Below, piece after piece: positions 55,223 to 64,000 of a DNA stretch of 64,000 bases. A program made the position numbers and the translations under genes. The DNA is from Ahaetulla prasina (lineage: Eukaryota; Chordata; Lepidosauria; Squamata; Colubridae), in contig NC_080540.1 in the NCBI RefSeq assembly GCF_028640845.1, forward strand, positions 217,249,800 through 217,313,799, read 5' to 3'. How positions within the stretch are numbered: the first letter of the stretch is position 1; every line of letters begins with the position of its first letter. The notes under the pieces were generated by a model. It saw only the letters and a program-made list of their open reading frames with translations, did no database searches and was not told where the DNA came from.

Positions 55223-56108
55223 TAGTGATGGCTAACCTTTTTGCCATAGCGTGCCAAAAGTGGGGGGAGCGCAGAGGGCATCGCGCATGCGTGCCCACAC
55301 CCATAATTCTATGTGCCCCACCCCCCCTGCACATGCGCGCACAATCCCCCCATGATCCCCCTGCTTTTGGCACAGGGGGATCATGGGGCTTTTAGCTTAG
55401 GGCCCGGGTACTTATGGGACCGCCTGCTGTTACCCTATGCCTCCCACCGACCCGTACGCTCTCACAGAGAGGGCCTTCTCAGGGTGCCGTCCAGCAGACA
55501 AATGTCGGCTGGCGGCCCCCAGGGGCAGGGCCTTCTCTGTGGCAGCTCCTACGCTTTGGAACGACTTCCCCCTGGTTTACGTGAAGTGCCTGATCTTCGG
55601 ACTTTTCGCCGTGAGCTGAAAACGCATCTATTTATTCAAGCGGGACTGGCCTAATTAAATTTTAATCCGGGGTTATTTATATTTTAGGGTTTTTAAACTA
55701 TTTTAAATGTTTTAAATTTTTTAAATTTTTGGCCATTTTGTAATATGTTTGTTTTAGTCTTGTTTTAATTTATATATTGCGCTTTTTATTTGGCTGTACA
55801 CTGCCCTGAGTCCTTCGGGAGAAGGGCGGTATAAAAATCGAATAAATAAATAAATAAATAAATGATGGCACAGTGGCCATTTTTTGCCGTCCCCAGACTC
55901 CAGAGGCTTTCTAGGAACCTGGGGAGGGCAAAAACAGCCTTTTCCACTCCCCCGGAGGCCCTCCAGAGGCCAGAAATGGCCTGTTTGCCAACTTTCTGTA
56001 GCCTGAAAATCAGCTGGCCAGCGCACACATTGCGTGCTGGAGCTGAGTTTGCGTGCCCACCGATATGGCTCTGTGTGCCACCTGTGGCACTCAGGTTCCC
56101 CATCATGG
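55223..56108. mobile_element. hAT-type element split by a LINE
   Basis: The left part (55,223-55,395) starts TAGTGATGGCTAACCTTTTTGCC. The right part (55,864-56,108) ends GTGGCACTCAGGTTCCCCATCATG. Outer flanks ACTTAGAG/ACTTAAGG (55,215-55,222, 56,109-56,116) are a near-match 8-bp duplication. The parts resemble the two ends of 50,528-50,870. Between them lies the LINE 3' end. Confidence 0.82.
55396..55863 (+). mobile_element. 5'-truncated CR1-type LINE inserted in a hAT element
   Basis: It encodes the last 85 or so codons of ORF2 in about one frame (55,396-55,654), with GPGYLWDRLL, PSSRQM, and a C-terminus LRTFRRELKTHLFIQAGLA nearly identical to that of the LINE at 62,144-62,536. Then come an AT-rich 3' UTR, the CCCTGAGTCCTTCGGGAG...GGGCGG hairpin and an AAATAAAT tail. 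The short length and A/T tail fit target-primed insertion with 5' truncation. A clear target duplication was not found. Confidence 0.9.
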
Positions 56109-56116
56109 ACTTAAGG

Positions 56117-57033
56117 TTTAAGATGAGTTTATCATTTTGCAAGCTAATATGTTTGCATTGCGTATAGAATCAAGTTTTGGACTGTATTTTTAGGATTTGG
56201 AGGATGCTAACTTTGTTCTGAGCTTCATTGAATATGATGGTTAATATAGAAAGTGTGTATAAATCATGGAGTAAATCAGATGAAGTTATTAAAGAAGCTC
56301 TTCCAGTTAATGTGGAAATGTTTGTGGCTAAAATGGGGTAGTTAAACCACCCCTCCAAGGGCTGTTGTCCTTCTGATTTCTCACCTGATCTTATTGGTTA
56401 ATGTTAATCTATTTGTACATTTGTTACGTAGACCTGCTGCTCCTGAAGATAAGCCTAGAACAGGACTTCAGTAAGAATTATAAAATTTTAGCAGATTTAA
56501 CATGGGCGAAGGTGGTTCATAAGGTAGAAAAAGGTTCTGTGATAAATGGTAAGTAATTTTTAGATGATTAAGATATTATTAGCACGAGGCTATTCAGAGC
56601 ATTTAAGGCAGAAATATAATTTTGGTTTGAATTTGGAAATCAATATTAATAAAACAAATTTTATAATTAGATATGCTCCCCCTAGTAAATAGCAAGGACT
56701 GTTTCTGGACTTACCACAATTCCTGTATACTTTTCAAAGGCAGCTCCAGATAGAAAGCATAACAACACCAATCCAGTCTAGAAATAACCAGGAATCCTTA
56801 AACTATTTAAATCATGTCTGTTTTTTCTCAGTAAGTTGAACCCTTGTAGTTTATATTTCTTGTTTTACTTCCCAAGCTTTTGTTTTTGGTTCTCACACAG
56901 TTACATTTCTGGTTGACTATGTAACCTGGTAAAAAGAGAAACAGTTATTAGCCTATATGGCATATTGGTTAAGTTGTAGTAAAATGTGAAAAATCAGATT
57001 TAGGCTCACCATTAGCCATGGGAAGTTTACTAG
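56117..57033. other. Unique AT-rich sequence, nothing recognised
   Basis: No feature recognised. Confidence 0.5.
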
Positions 57034-57519
57034 GTACCATATCTTTCGGAGTATAAGACGCACCAGACTAGACACATCTACCTTTTTTGGTAAGGGAAAC
57101 AAGAAAAAGAAATCTGTCTCTGCCTCCCAGCAATTTTGCCTCCTTGCAACAAATAGCCTGCTTTACTTGCATTTTCGTTTTCAGCATAGCTTGATTAGCA
57201 CAAGAAAAAAAAATCTGCTCCTAGCAATTTACCTCCTTGCAGCAGAGGCCCACGCAGCAATAGGCAATGACAATCCCTGCAGCCTGAGACAGCTGAAAGT
57301 CGGGAGGCTGATCCAAGGGACAATCAACTTGTGCTAATTAGGCTGTGCTGAAGCTGAAATGGGCTGTTTGCTGTAAGGAGGTAAATTGCTGGGAGACAGA
57401 GGGCAAAGGGTGGGGGCCAGTGGGTGGGAGGGGCTACATTTGGTGTATATGACACACCCAAATTTTCACCCCCTTTTAGGTGGGAAATAGGTGCGTCTTA
57501 TACTCTGAAAAATACAGTA
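57034..57519. mobile_element. DNA transposon with 30-bp terminal inverted repeats
   Basis: The left end TACCATATCTTTCGGAGTAT continues AAGACGCACC. The right end is the inverse (GGTGCGTCTTATACTCTGAA...ACAGTA) with few mismatches. The interior repeats TTGCCTCCTTGCA / TTTACCTCCTTGCA in both orientations, so it is partly palindromic. No transposase frame. The superfamily is not determined; no certain target duplication was found. Confidence 0.8.
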
Positions 57520-58150
57520 ATTTTAAATCAGTCATTTTCAGACCAACTTGCTTCATAAGATTTGCTATTGTGGAAGGGAGTTTCCTCTGTAAACCAGTTG
57601 GAAAATAGTGGCTATAAAACAAATTAATAATGAATATAGGGGTGTTTCTATAGTGTTCTAGCACTAAATATGTCCATAGGCTTGTCTTGCATCAACAGAT
57701 CGAAATGGAACTTTTCTTTTTCCAAGTTGTTATATAGTAATTAAAACTTATTACCTAGCCTCCTAAAAACTAAGAAAGATGTAACACAACAAAAAATATT
57801 TATATTCATGGATTAGCTGACATGTGAGAGCCTAATTCAGGGAGCATAAACACAAAACATCAAGAAAGTAAACCAAAAATGGAGACAAAATCTATAGCCC
57901 AAAACAGACATGTCTGTTGATAGTTTGATATGGCCATAAAAGCCTCAACTATTGTTAATGGTTCTTTCATTATTTAAAAATAATGAACACAAGTTTTTTT
58001 TCCAATACTAATTTTATCCTAGGCTAAATCAAGTATGCATCTTCACTAGACAGTTAGTTAACTTTGAGGCAAGACTATACAACCTGGATTTATATTTGGA
58101 ATCCAAGTCAGAATGACTTTGGTGACATTGGTGTTTTCCCCAAGGCTGTA
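57520..58150. other. Unique sequence, nothing recognised
   Basis: No feature recognised. Confidence 0.5.
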
Positions 58151-59145
58151 CAGATAGTCCTTGACTTAACAGTTTTGTTGTGGCTCCAGCCCCCGCCCCC
58201 AGCCTTGCCCCTTGCCACAAAGTGACTCAGAGAATGAGGGGGAAGGGCCATCCGGGCTCCCCTCTGCAAGGCTGGCCTCTCTGGCTCAGCTCCAGGAGCC
58301 AGAGGCAGGCCAGGTGGAGGAGGTGACAAGGCCTCTGTCTCCTGTATCTCCCCCCGCCCAGGCAATGCTTCCAGGCCCAGCTGTGGACAATCAGTCCTGG
58401 TTAGATCCCAGGTTTCGTAGACAAGAGAGGCGTGAACAACAAAAGAAGGGGTGGGGCAGGCCTAGAGAGTGCTGAGTCACGGAGCCACACCCCACAGAGT
58501 ATAAAAGCAGGAGGGGCTGCTCTACTACTTCGTGACGGACAAAACAAACTGACTGGAGAAAACTTGAGCTGAACTATTTGACTGAGCATTTGGCCTGGAT
58601 TGCTGTTCGTTCCTGACTTCCTGGTTGCTCCAGTAACAAGCTTCTGTGACGCCGGCATCAGGGAAGATAAAGAAAACTTTGGCAGACGATCGCTGGTTTG
58701 CTGCCAGAGCTGATAGCTGCTGTGGACTAAATTGCTGGCTAATTGAGTCAGTTCACGTGTCTCCCGGACTGAGGTGGGGGGGACAGAATAAGTTGGTTTA
58801 GTGACCAAAGTTACAGCGGCATTGAAAAATGTGACTTACAACCATTTTTCATAATTATGACCTTTGCAGCATCCCCATGGTCATGTGATCAAAATTCAGA
58901 TGTTTGGCAAATGGCTCATATTTATGACCTTTGCTGTGTCCCAAGGTCACTTTTTGTGTCCTGACAAGCAAATTCAACGGGGAAGCCAGTCTCACTTAAC
59001 AAATGGGTTACTAACTTCTCAACTGAAGTGATTCACTTAACAACTGTGGCAAGAAAGGCCGTAAAATGGAGCAAACCCTCATTTTAATGTGTCACTTAAT
59101 AGAAATTTGGGGGGTCAATTGTGGTCCTAAGTCGAGGACTACCTG
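58151..59145. mobile_element. Tc1/mariner-like MITE split by an LTR
   Basis: The left end CAGATAGTCCTTGACTTAAC (58,151) and right end GTCGAGGACTACCTG (to 59,145) are inverted repeats bounded by TA on both sides (58,149-58,150, 59,146-59,147). The body from 58,791 has GGTTTAGTGACCAAAGTTAC, CATGGTCATGTGATC and TTCACTTAACAACTG. Without the LTR the element would be about 380 bp. Confidence 0.9.
58176..58790 (+). mobile_element. Solo LTR nested in a mariner-like MITE
   Basis: It starts TGTTGTGGCTCC, the same start as the LTR at 946. A shared block GGGCAGGCCTAGAGAGTGCTG...GTCACGGAGCCACACCCCA precedes TATAAAAG (about 58,501-58,508). It is diverged from the two LTRs at 946 and 2722. Flanks AGTTT/AGTTG (58,171-58,175, 58,791-58,795) are a possible 5-bp target duplication. 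The right end (GGACAGAATA) does not end in CA, so the boundary may be off by a few bases. No viral gene is present. Confidence 0.82.
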
Positions 59146-59147
59146 TA

Positions 59148-59537
59148 TTTATTATATGTGCCATCTTTTGAAATAGGAACCTTTTTCACTAGTAACATGT
59201 AAAGCCAAACCATTTCTTAGCACCTCAGCTGATGTTACGAACTTCCTCCACAAGTGATTATGGACAGTTGAGGAAATCACTGCTTCCATTTGTTGTTTTT
59301 TAAACTGGTTTGTAATAATTTGATGCAAAGTAAATTCTTCCATTGACTCTTGAACAATGTAGAATGGGACAACTCTGGCCAGTTTCATTGTTCCAACTTC
59401 CTTTCATTGTGCACCAGAAATTCTTGTTTCCAAATTGCAGGTTGTTGTACGAAGGCTATAGGATTAGATATGCATCCTGAAGTAGCCCCTATTCCAGGAG
59501 TATGAATCTTTCATTTGCCTGAATTCCCTGCCATGTG
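59148..59537. other. Unique sequence, nothing recognised
   Basis: A 78-codon minus-strand frame (59,152-59,388) is unrecognised. Its composition resembles an old transposase-like frame but I see no motif to support that. Confidence 0.4.
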
Positions 59538-59545
59538 GAAGTGGG

Positions 59546-59902
59546 CAGTGGTGAAATCCAAATTCTTTTACTACCGGTTCTGTGGGCGAGGCTTGGTGGG
59601 CGTGGCTTGGTGGGCATGGCAGGGGAAGGATACTGCAAAATCTCCATTCCCTCCGCACTCCTGGGGGAAGGATATTGCAAAATCCCCATTCCCACCCCAC
59701 TCCTGGGGGAAGGATATTACAAAATCCTCATTCCCACCCCATTCCTGGGCGAAGGATATTGCAAAATCCCCATTCCCACCCCACTCCTAGGGGAAGAATA
59801 TTGCAAAATCTCCATTCCCACCCCACTCTGGGGCCAGCCAGACGGTTCTCCGAGCTGCTCAAAATTTCCGCTACTGTCAGAACCTGCTGGATTTCACCCC
59901 TG
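59546..59902. mobile_element. hAT MITE with internal 42-bp minisatellite
   Basis: CAGTGGTGAAATCCAAA...GGATTTCACCCCTG with perfect target duplication GAAGTGGG (59,538-59,545, 59,903-59,910). Inside, a 42-bp unit starting GGGGAAGGATAT repeats five times (59,622-59,831) where other copies have one or two. Because 42 is a multiple of three, long repetitive open frames arise here. They are not genes. Confidence 0.93.
59622..59831 (+). repeat. 42-bp minisatellite, five units
   Basis: GGGGAAG anchors fall at 59,622, 59,664, 59,706, 59,748 and 59,790, exactly 42 bases apart. Units differ at a few bases. Confidence 0.95.
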
Positions 59903-60173
59903 GAAGTGGGGCCTGATGGGCTTCTAGCAGACTCGGAGATGTTAGTGCAGTACTTCCCAAACACGAATAAATTACCAAAATTGGGCAGAATTGTGTTTTT
60001 TTTTCCTTTGGGTAACAGCATAACCCCATTGCCCAATTACAACAGGAACATTTAAATTGTTTTTCCTACACTGGACTTAAAAAGGACTTTGTGATAGATG
60101 GTTTTGATGGGTAATGAAGTAAAAAGAGAGAACAAAAGATTCTGAATAATGAAGATAGGAAAATCTATAGCCT

Positions 60174-60258
60174 GAGTAGGTGGCTCAGTGGCTAAGACAC
60201 TGAGCTTATCAATTAGAAGGGTCGGCAGTTCAGCAGTTCGAATCCCTGGTATAGGTCT
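60174..60258 (+). mobile_element. Sauria-type SINE head fragment
   Basis: GTAGGTGGCTCAGTGGCTAAG, CTGAGCTTATCAATTAG, GGTCGGCAGTTC and GTTCGAATCCCTGG match the tRNA-like head of 10,498-10,865. The rest of the SINE is absent and LINE sequence follows directly. Confidence 0.85.
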
Positions 60259-60745
60259 CCTGCAAACCTTTGAGGGCTTGTGTGGCATAGGTTGTGGGCA
60301 TCTGAGAATCTCTCTTGCCCCAGTGAGACTGGCCCATCCCAGCTGAAGAGGCTTGCTGTGTACCTTGTCTGTAAAGGAATTTAAATTGGTGGGTGCAGAA
60401 GAAGACCCTTTTCTGTTGCGGCCCCTGCCCATTGGAATACTCTGTTGCTGGAGGTGAGATCCACTCATTCCTACTTTCTTGACCTTCTGGAAGGGCCCTA
60501 AAACTTGGCTCTGCTGGCTGGCCTGGTACCCTAACATGGATGCTTTTACGCTGGAGAAGGTTGTCAGGGTAGAAAGAAGTTCCCACCCCGTGCTGCCCGT
60601 TCCCTTGCCTTTTAGCTCCTATTAGCTATTTAGATAAATAGCTCCCGTTAGCTCCTATAAAAAAAAAATCCTTGTTAATTGTTTTTATCATTTTGTGAGC
60701 CGCCCAGGGTTGCTTCAATAGTCAGATAGGTAGCATATAAATTTA
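60259..60745 (+). mobile_element. CR1-type LINE 3' fragment
   Basis: A diverged ORF2 C-terminus (GACCCTTTTCTGTTGCGGCC, CCATTGGAATACTCTGTTG, matching in layout the FSV.AP.LWN motif of the LINE at 62,144) is followed by a 3' end TTGTGAGCCGCCCAGGGTTG...CATATAAATTTAATAAG. Several frameshifts and stops. Confidence 0.72.
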
Positions 60746-60763
60746 ATAAGTAATCCTTTGAAG

Positions 60764-60952
60764 CAGTGGGGGGTTATACCCGGTTCGGACCAGTTTGCAA
60801 GAACCGGTAGTAAAACCGGTGGGAGGCTCCGACCACTGACCCGGACGTCGTCAGGAAGCTTCTGTGCATGGGCAAAAGCACGTGAGAGCAAAGCGAGCGA
60901 GCGCGCCACCCCACTGCAAACCGGTAGTAAAGGTAAGTAGAACCCACCCCTG
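60764..60952. mobile_element. hAT MITE, variant-interior subfamily
   Basis: CAGTGGGGGGTTATACCC...GTAGAACCCACCCCTG with perfect target duplication CTTTGAAG (60,756-60,763, 60,953-60,960). The interior has AACCGGTAGTAAAACCGG and GCAAACCGGTAGTAAAGG. Tenth copy of the family in the window. Confidence 0.92.
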
Positions 60953-60960
60953 CTTTGAAG

Positions 60961-61940
60961 TATTTCTAAACCAATTTCCAAAGATCTCTCAAGGAGTTGT
61001 ATGTCATAAGTAAATAAAACAGTGAAACCATTTAAACCAGTCAAACTTCCTATTTAAAAGTTTATTGTAATGGGGAATACTTTTCCTACTCTTTTCTAAA
61101 CTGCCCAAATTCCCAAAGAAAGAACGCAGATTTCAAAACTTTGAGGTAGCAACTGAAAATATCTGACCTGTAACCACGAAGAGCAATTATTGATAATATA
61201 TATAAGTCAAACTTCCTATAAATGACCCAAATCTAAGCCATTTTAGGTTGCAACAACAATCACTGGCACTATGTATTTCATTCAGGAAATTATGAGATAA
61301 AAGCTTAGGGTAAGATCACTCAATTTGTACATAAAAATTCATAGGATGTAAAGTGAAAATCCATCTTCGAGACTCATTATTTGCAAACTTCATTACTGGG
61401 TAACCCTAACTTAAGCACTGTTTTTGGTGCTCAGTAGCCATGGCAATTATGTAATGTTTCCTGACAAGAAATTCTTAATGCATCCGACTAATGGAATACT
61501 CAAATTTCTGAGGATCATTTAAAAAAAAAAAGAATATAAATAGGAATGTCTAAGTGGATCTAGAAATATTCTAATATTAGGTCAAGTATGCGGATCTTGC
61601 TATTTTCAATATTTTAAATCCTAATACTTCTGTTCATATTTACTTCAAAATAAACCACGTCTTACCACGTCGGTGCAGCAGACATGTGGCTCAAGACACC
61701 CAGAACAAAGAAAACAGCTTAATTCCATTGTCCATCTGCCCCATTCAACTATAATAGGCAGAGTCCATCAGTAATTACCAAAGTTCACAGAATGGTATAG
61801 AATGGAAAGGAATTCTTACACAAATGGAGATCATGATAGTAGCATTAACTTTCTCCGAATGTCCAAATAGATTTCTTTCTTTTTTTTTAGAATAAAAAGA
61901 GGCACACCTAGGTCATCAGTAGCAAGATATGGAAATCTCT
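60961..61940. other. Unique AT-rich sequence, nothing recognised
   Basis: No feature recognised. Confidence 0.5.
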
Positions 61941-64000
61941 ATTTATTTATTTATTTATTGTTTGAATTTATATACCGCCCTATCTCCCAAAGGACTCAGG
62001 GCGGTTCACAGGCATATAAAAACATCAATATACAAATTAAAACAATCATTAAAAAACTTATTCTACTGCCCAATTAATTAAAAGTAAAAAATATAGATAT
62101 TAAAATCAATTTAAAAACCCCTCTAAATTTAAAATCTAAAAAACTAAGCCAGTCCTGCACAGATGAATAAATGAGTCTTGAGCTCGCGACGGAAGGTTCG
62201 AAGGTCCGGAAGTTGACGGAGTCCTGGGGGGAGTTCGTTCCAGAGGGCGGGAGCCCCCACAGAGAAGGCCCTTCCCCTGGGCGCCGCCAGACGACACTGC
62301 CTAGCTGACGGCACCCTGAGGAGTCCCTCTCTGTGAGAGCGCACGGGTCGGTGAGAGGTATCTGGTCGCAGTAGGCGGTCCCGTAAATAACCCGGCCCTA
62401 TGCCATGGAGCGCTTTAAAGGTGGTCACCAAAACCTTGAAGCGCACCCGGAAAGCCACAGGTAGCCAGTGCAGACCGCGCAGGATAGGTGTTATACGGGA
62501 GCCACGAGGGGCTCCATCTATCACCCGCAGCCGCATTCTGGACTAACTGTAGCCTCCGGATGCCCTTCAAGGGAGCCCCATGTAGAGCGTTACAGTAACC
62601 CGGGCGAGACGTCACGAGGGCGTGAGTGACCGTGCATAGGGCCTCCCGGTCCAGAAAGGGGCGCAACTGGCGCACCAGGCGAACCTGGTAGAACGCTCTC
62701 CTGGAGACGGCTGTCAAATGATCTTCTAGAGACAGCCGTTCATCCAGGAGGGCGCCTAAGTTGCGCACCCTCTCCATCGGGGCCAATGACTCGCCACCGA
62801 TGGTCAGCCGCGGATTTAGCTGACTGTACCGGGACGCCGGCATCCACAACCACTCTGTCTTGGAGGGATTGAGCTTGAGCCTGTTTCTCCCCATCCAGAC
62901 CCGTACGGCCTCCAGACACCGGGACAGCACTTCGATGGCTTCGTTGGGGTGGTCCGGTGTGGAAAAGTACAGCTGGGTGTCATCCGCGTACAGCTGGTAC
63001 CTCACACCGAACCCACTGATGATCTCACCCAGCGGCTTCATATAGATGTTGAACAGAAGGCGAGAGGATCGATCCCTGCGGCACCCCACAAGTGAGGCGC
63101 CTCGGGGCCGACCTCTGCCCCTGTCAACACCGACTGCGACCGGTCAGAGAGATAGGAGGAGAACCACCGATAAGCGGTGCCTCCACTCCCAATCCCTCTA
63201 ACCGGCGCAGCAGGATACCATGGTCGATGGTATCGAAAGCCGCTGAGAGGTCTAATAGGACCAGGGCAGAGGAACAACCCCTATCCCTGGCCCTCCAGAG
63301 ATCATCCACCAACGCGACCAAAGCCGTCTCCGTGCTGTAACCGGTCGGAAACCGGACTGGAACGGGTCTAGATAGACAGTTTCATCCAGGTGCAAGGGAA
63401 ACTGATATGCCACCATACTCTCTACAACCTTCGCCGTGGAGCGAAGGTTGGAGACCGGACGATAATTACCTAAAACAGCCGGGTCCAGGGAAGGCTTCTT
63501 GAGGTGGGGCCTCACCACCGCCTCTTTCAAGGCGGCGGAAGACACCTCCACCAAAGAAGCGCCAGAATCGCCTGAGCCAGCTTCGTGTCACCTCCTGCGT
63601 GGCCAGCACCAACCAGGAGGGGCACGGGTCCAGTAAACACGTGGTGGCATTCAGCCTCCCCAACAACCTGTCCATGTCCTCGGGAGCGACAGGGTCAAAC
63701 TCATCCCATAAAATGTCACCAAGACCACCCTCAGCCGTCTCACCCGTATCACGCAATCTTGGTCCAAACCATCCCGGTTGAACGATTTTATCGTATAGAT
63801 AACCGTTAAACTCCTCAGCACGTCCCTGCAACGGGTCATCCCGCTCCCCCTGGTGTAGGAGGGAGCGGGTCACCCGAAACAGGGCGGCTGGGCGGTTATC
63901 TGCCGATGCAATGAGGGAGGAGGCGTAGCTACGCCTCGCCTCCCTCATTGCCACTAGGTAAGCCCTAGTATAGGACTTCACTAGTGTCCGATCAGCTTCA
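61941..64000 (-). mobile_element. CR1-type LINE, minus strand, cut by window edge
   Basis: From its 3' end: ATTT repeats (61,941-61,960), a CCGCCC...GGGCGG hairpin (61,976-62,005), an AT-rich 3' UTR, then ORF2 reading to the right edge on the minus strand. ORF2 holds a conserved stretch with the reverse transcriptase blocks. Frames change several times (ORFs ending at 62,536, 63,089, 63,277, 63,321, 63,554 and 63,981 use different phases), so it is non-functional. The endonuclease region would lie beyond the window. The 3' hairpin resembles that of the SINEs at 569, 18,484 and 39,518. Confidence 0.93.
62144..63981 (-). pseudogene. Decayed LINE ORF2 (reverse transcriptase)
   Basis: RNA-dependent DNA polymerase of a CR1-clade non-LTR retrotransposon; it would copy its RNA at the target site. 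In order from the N-terminal side are: LLDPCPSWLV and related upstream blocks (63,550-63,981), KPSLDPAVLGNYRPVSNL (in 63,252-63,554), LLDLSAAFDTIDHG with the first catalytic Asp (about 63,218-63,258), and YADD with the catalytic Asp pair (62,979-62,990) followed by [13 protein letters not shown]. The C-terminus LRTFRRELKTHLFICAGLA ends at 62,144. Catalytic residues remain, but at least four frameshifts break the reading frame. Confidence 0.92.

Noticed and set aside
59622..59831. CRISPR-like regular repeats
   Set aside because: The 42-bp units are contiguous with no unique spacers, inside a eukaryotic MITE.
59535..60055. Open frames of 130-157 codons with repeated GEGYCKIPIPTPLL-like units
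   Set aside because: The 42-bp minisatellite inside a MITE keeps several frames open; there is no gene context.

Overview
This window is non-coding nuclear DNA from a squamate reptile, most likely a snake. The evidence is the repeat content: a Sauria-type tRNA SINE ending in ACCTTT units, CR1/L3-type LINE tails of which one carries an expanded AATAG microsatellite, a GATA/GACA (Bkm-like) tract, a 474-bp SPIN-like hAT element, and ten copies of a hAT-type MITE with 8-bp target duplications. The prokaryotic feature types do not apply. I found no host protein-coding exon I would defend. The only recognisable protein sequence is decayed reverse transcriptase of LINEs, mainly in the last 2 kb.

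Layout. Positions 1-13,000 are a dense patchwork of MITEs, SINEs, two solo LTRs in opposite orientation, a mariner-like MITE, a 410-bp polypurine tract and LINE fragments. Positions 13,000-20,300 are mostly unique AT-rich sequence with a perfect 524-bp tandem duplication, a hairpin palindrome, the GATA/GACA array, one SINE and one LINE tail. Positions 20,300-33,900 hold almost no interspersed repeats and become GC- and CpG-richer. This looks like the promoter region of a regulated vertebrate gene. Its core at 25,839-27,225 is a near-identical tandem duplication of about 695 bp, each copy carrying two CCAAT boxes, a TATAAAT box and a perfect CArg/SRF box. A good splice donor at 27,403/27,404 suggests a non-coding first exon. 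A second CpG-rich block (33,160-33,578) has a YY1-type motif and another possible donor. I could not identify the gene.

Positions 34,000-42,400 look like a long AT-rich intron or intergenic stretch with few repeats. From 42,400 to the end the repeats become dense again: the SPIN-like element, Penelope-like fragments with hammerhead-like motifs, more hAT MITEs, mariner-like MITEs, a LINE nested in a hAT element (55,223-56,108), an LTR nested in a mariner-like MITE (58,151-59,145), and a minus-strand CR1-type LINE cut by the window edge (61,941-64,000).

The most interesting items are the duplicated promoter/first exon, the abrupt absence of the abundant MITEs around it, a SINE insertion that carries an inverted copy of its own flank (10,434-10,876), the SPIN-like element with three internal 96-bp units, and the hammerhead-like Penelope remnants. 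Family names for transposons come from recognising termini, target duplications and tails by eye, not from a database search.
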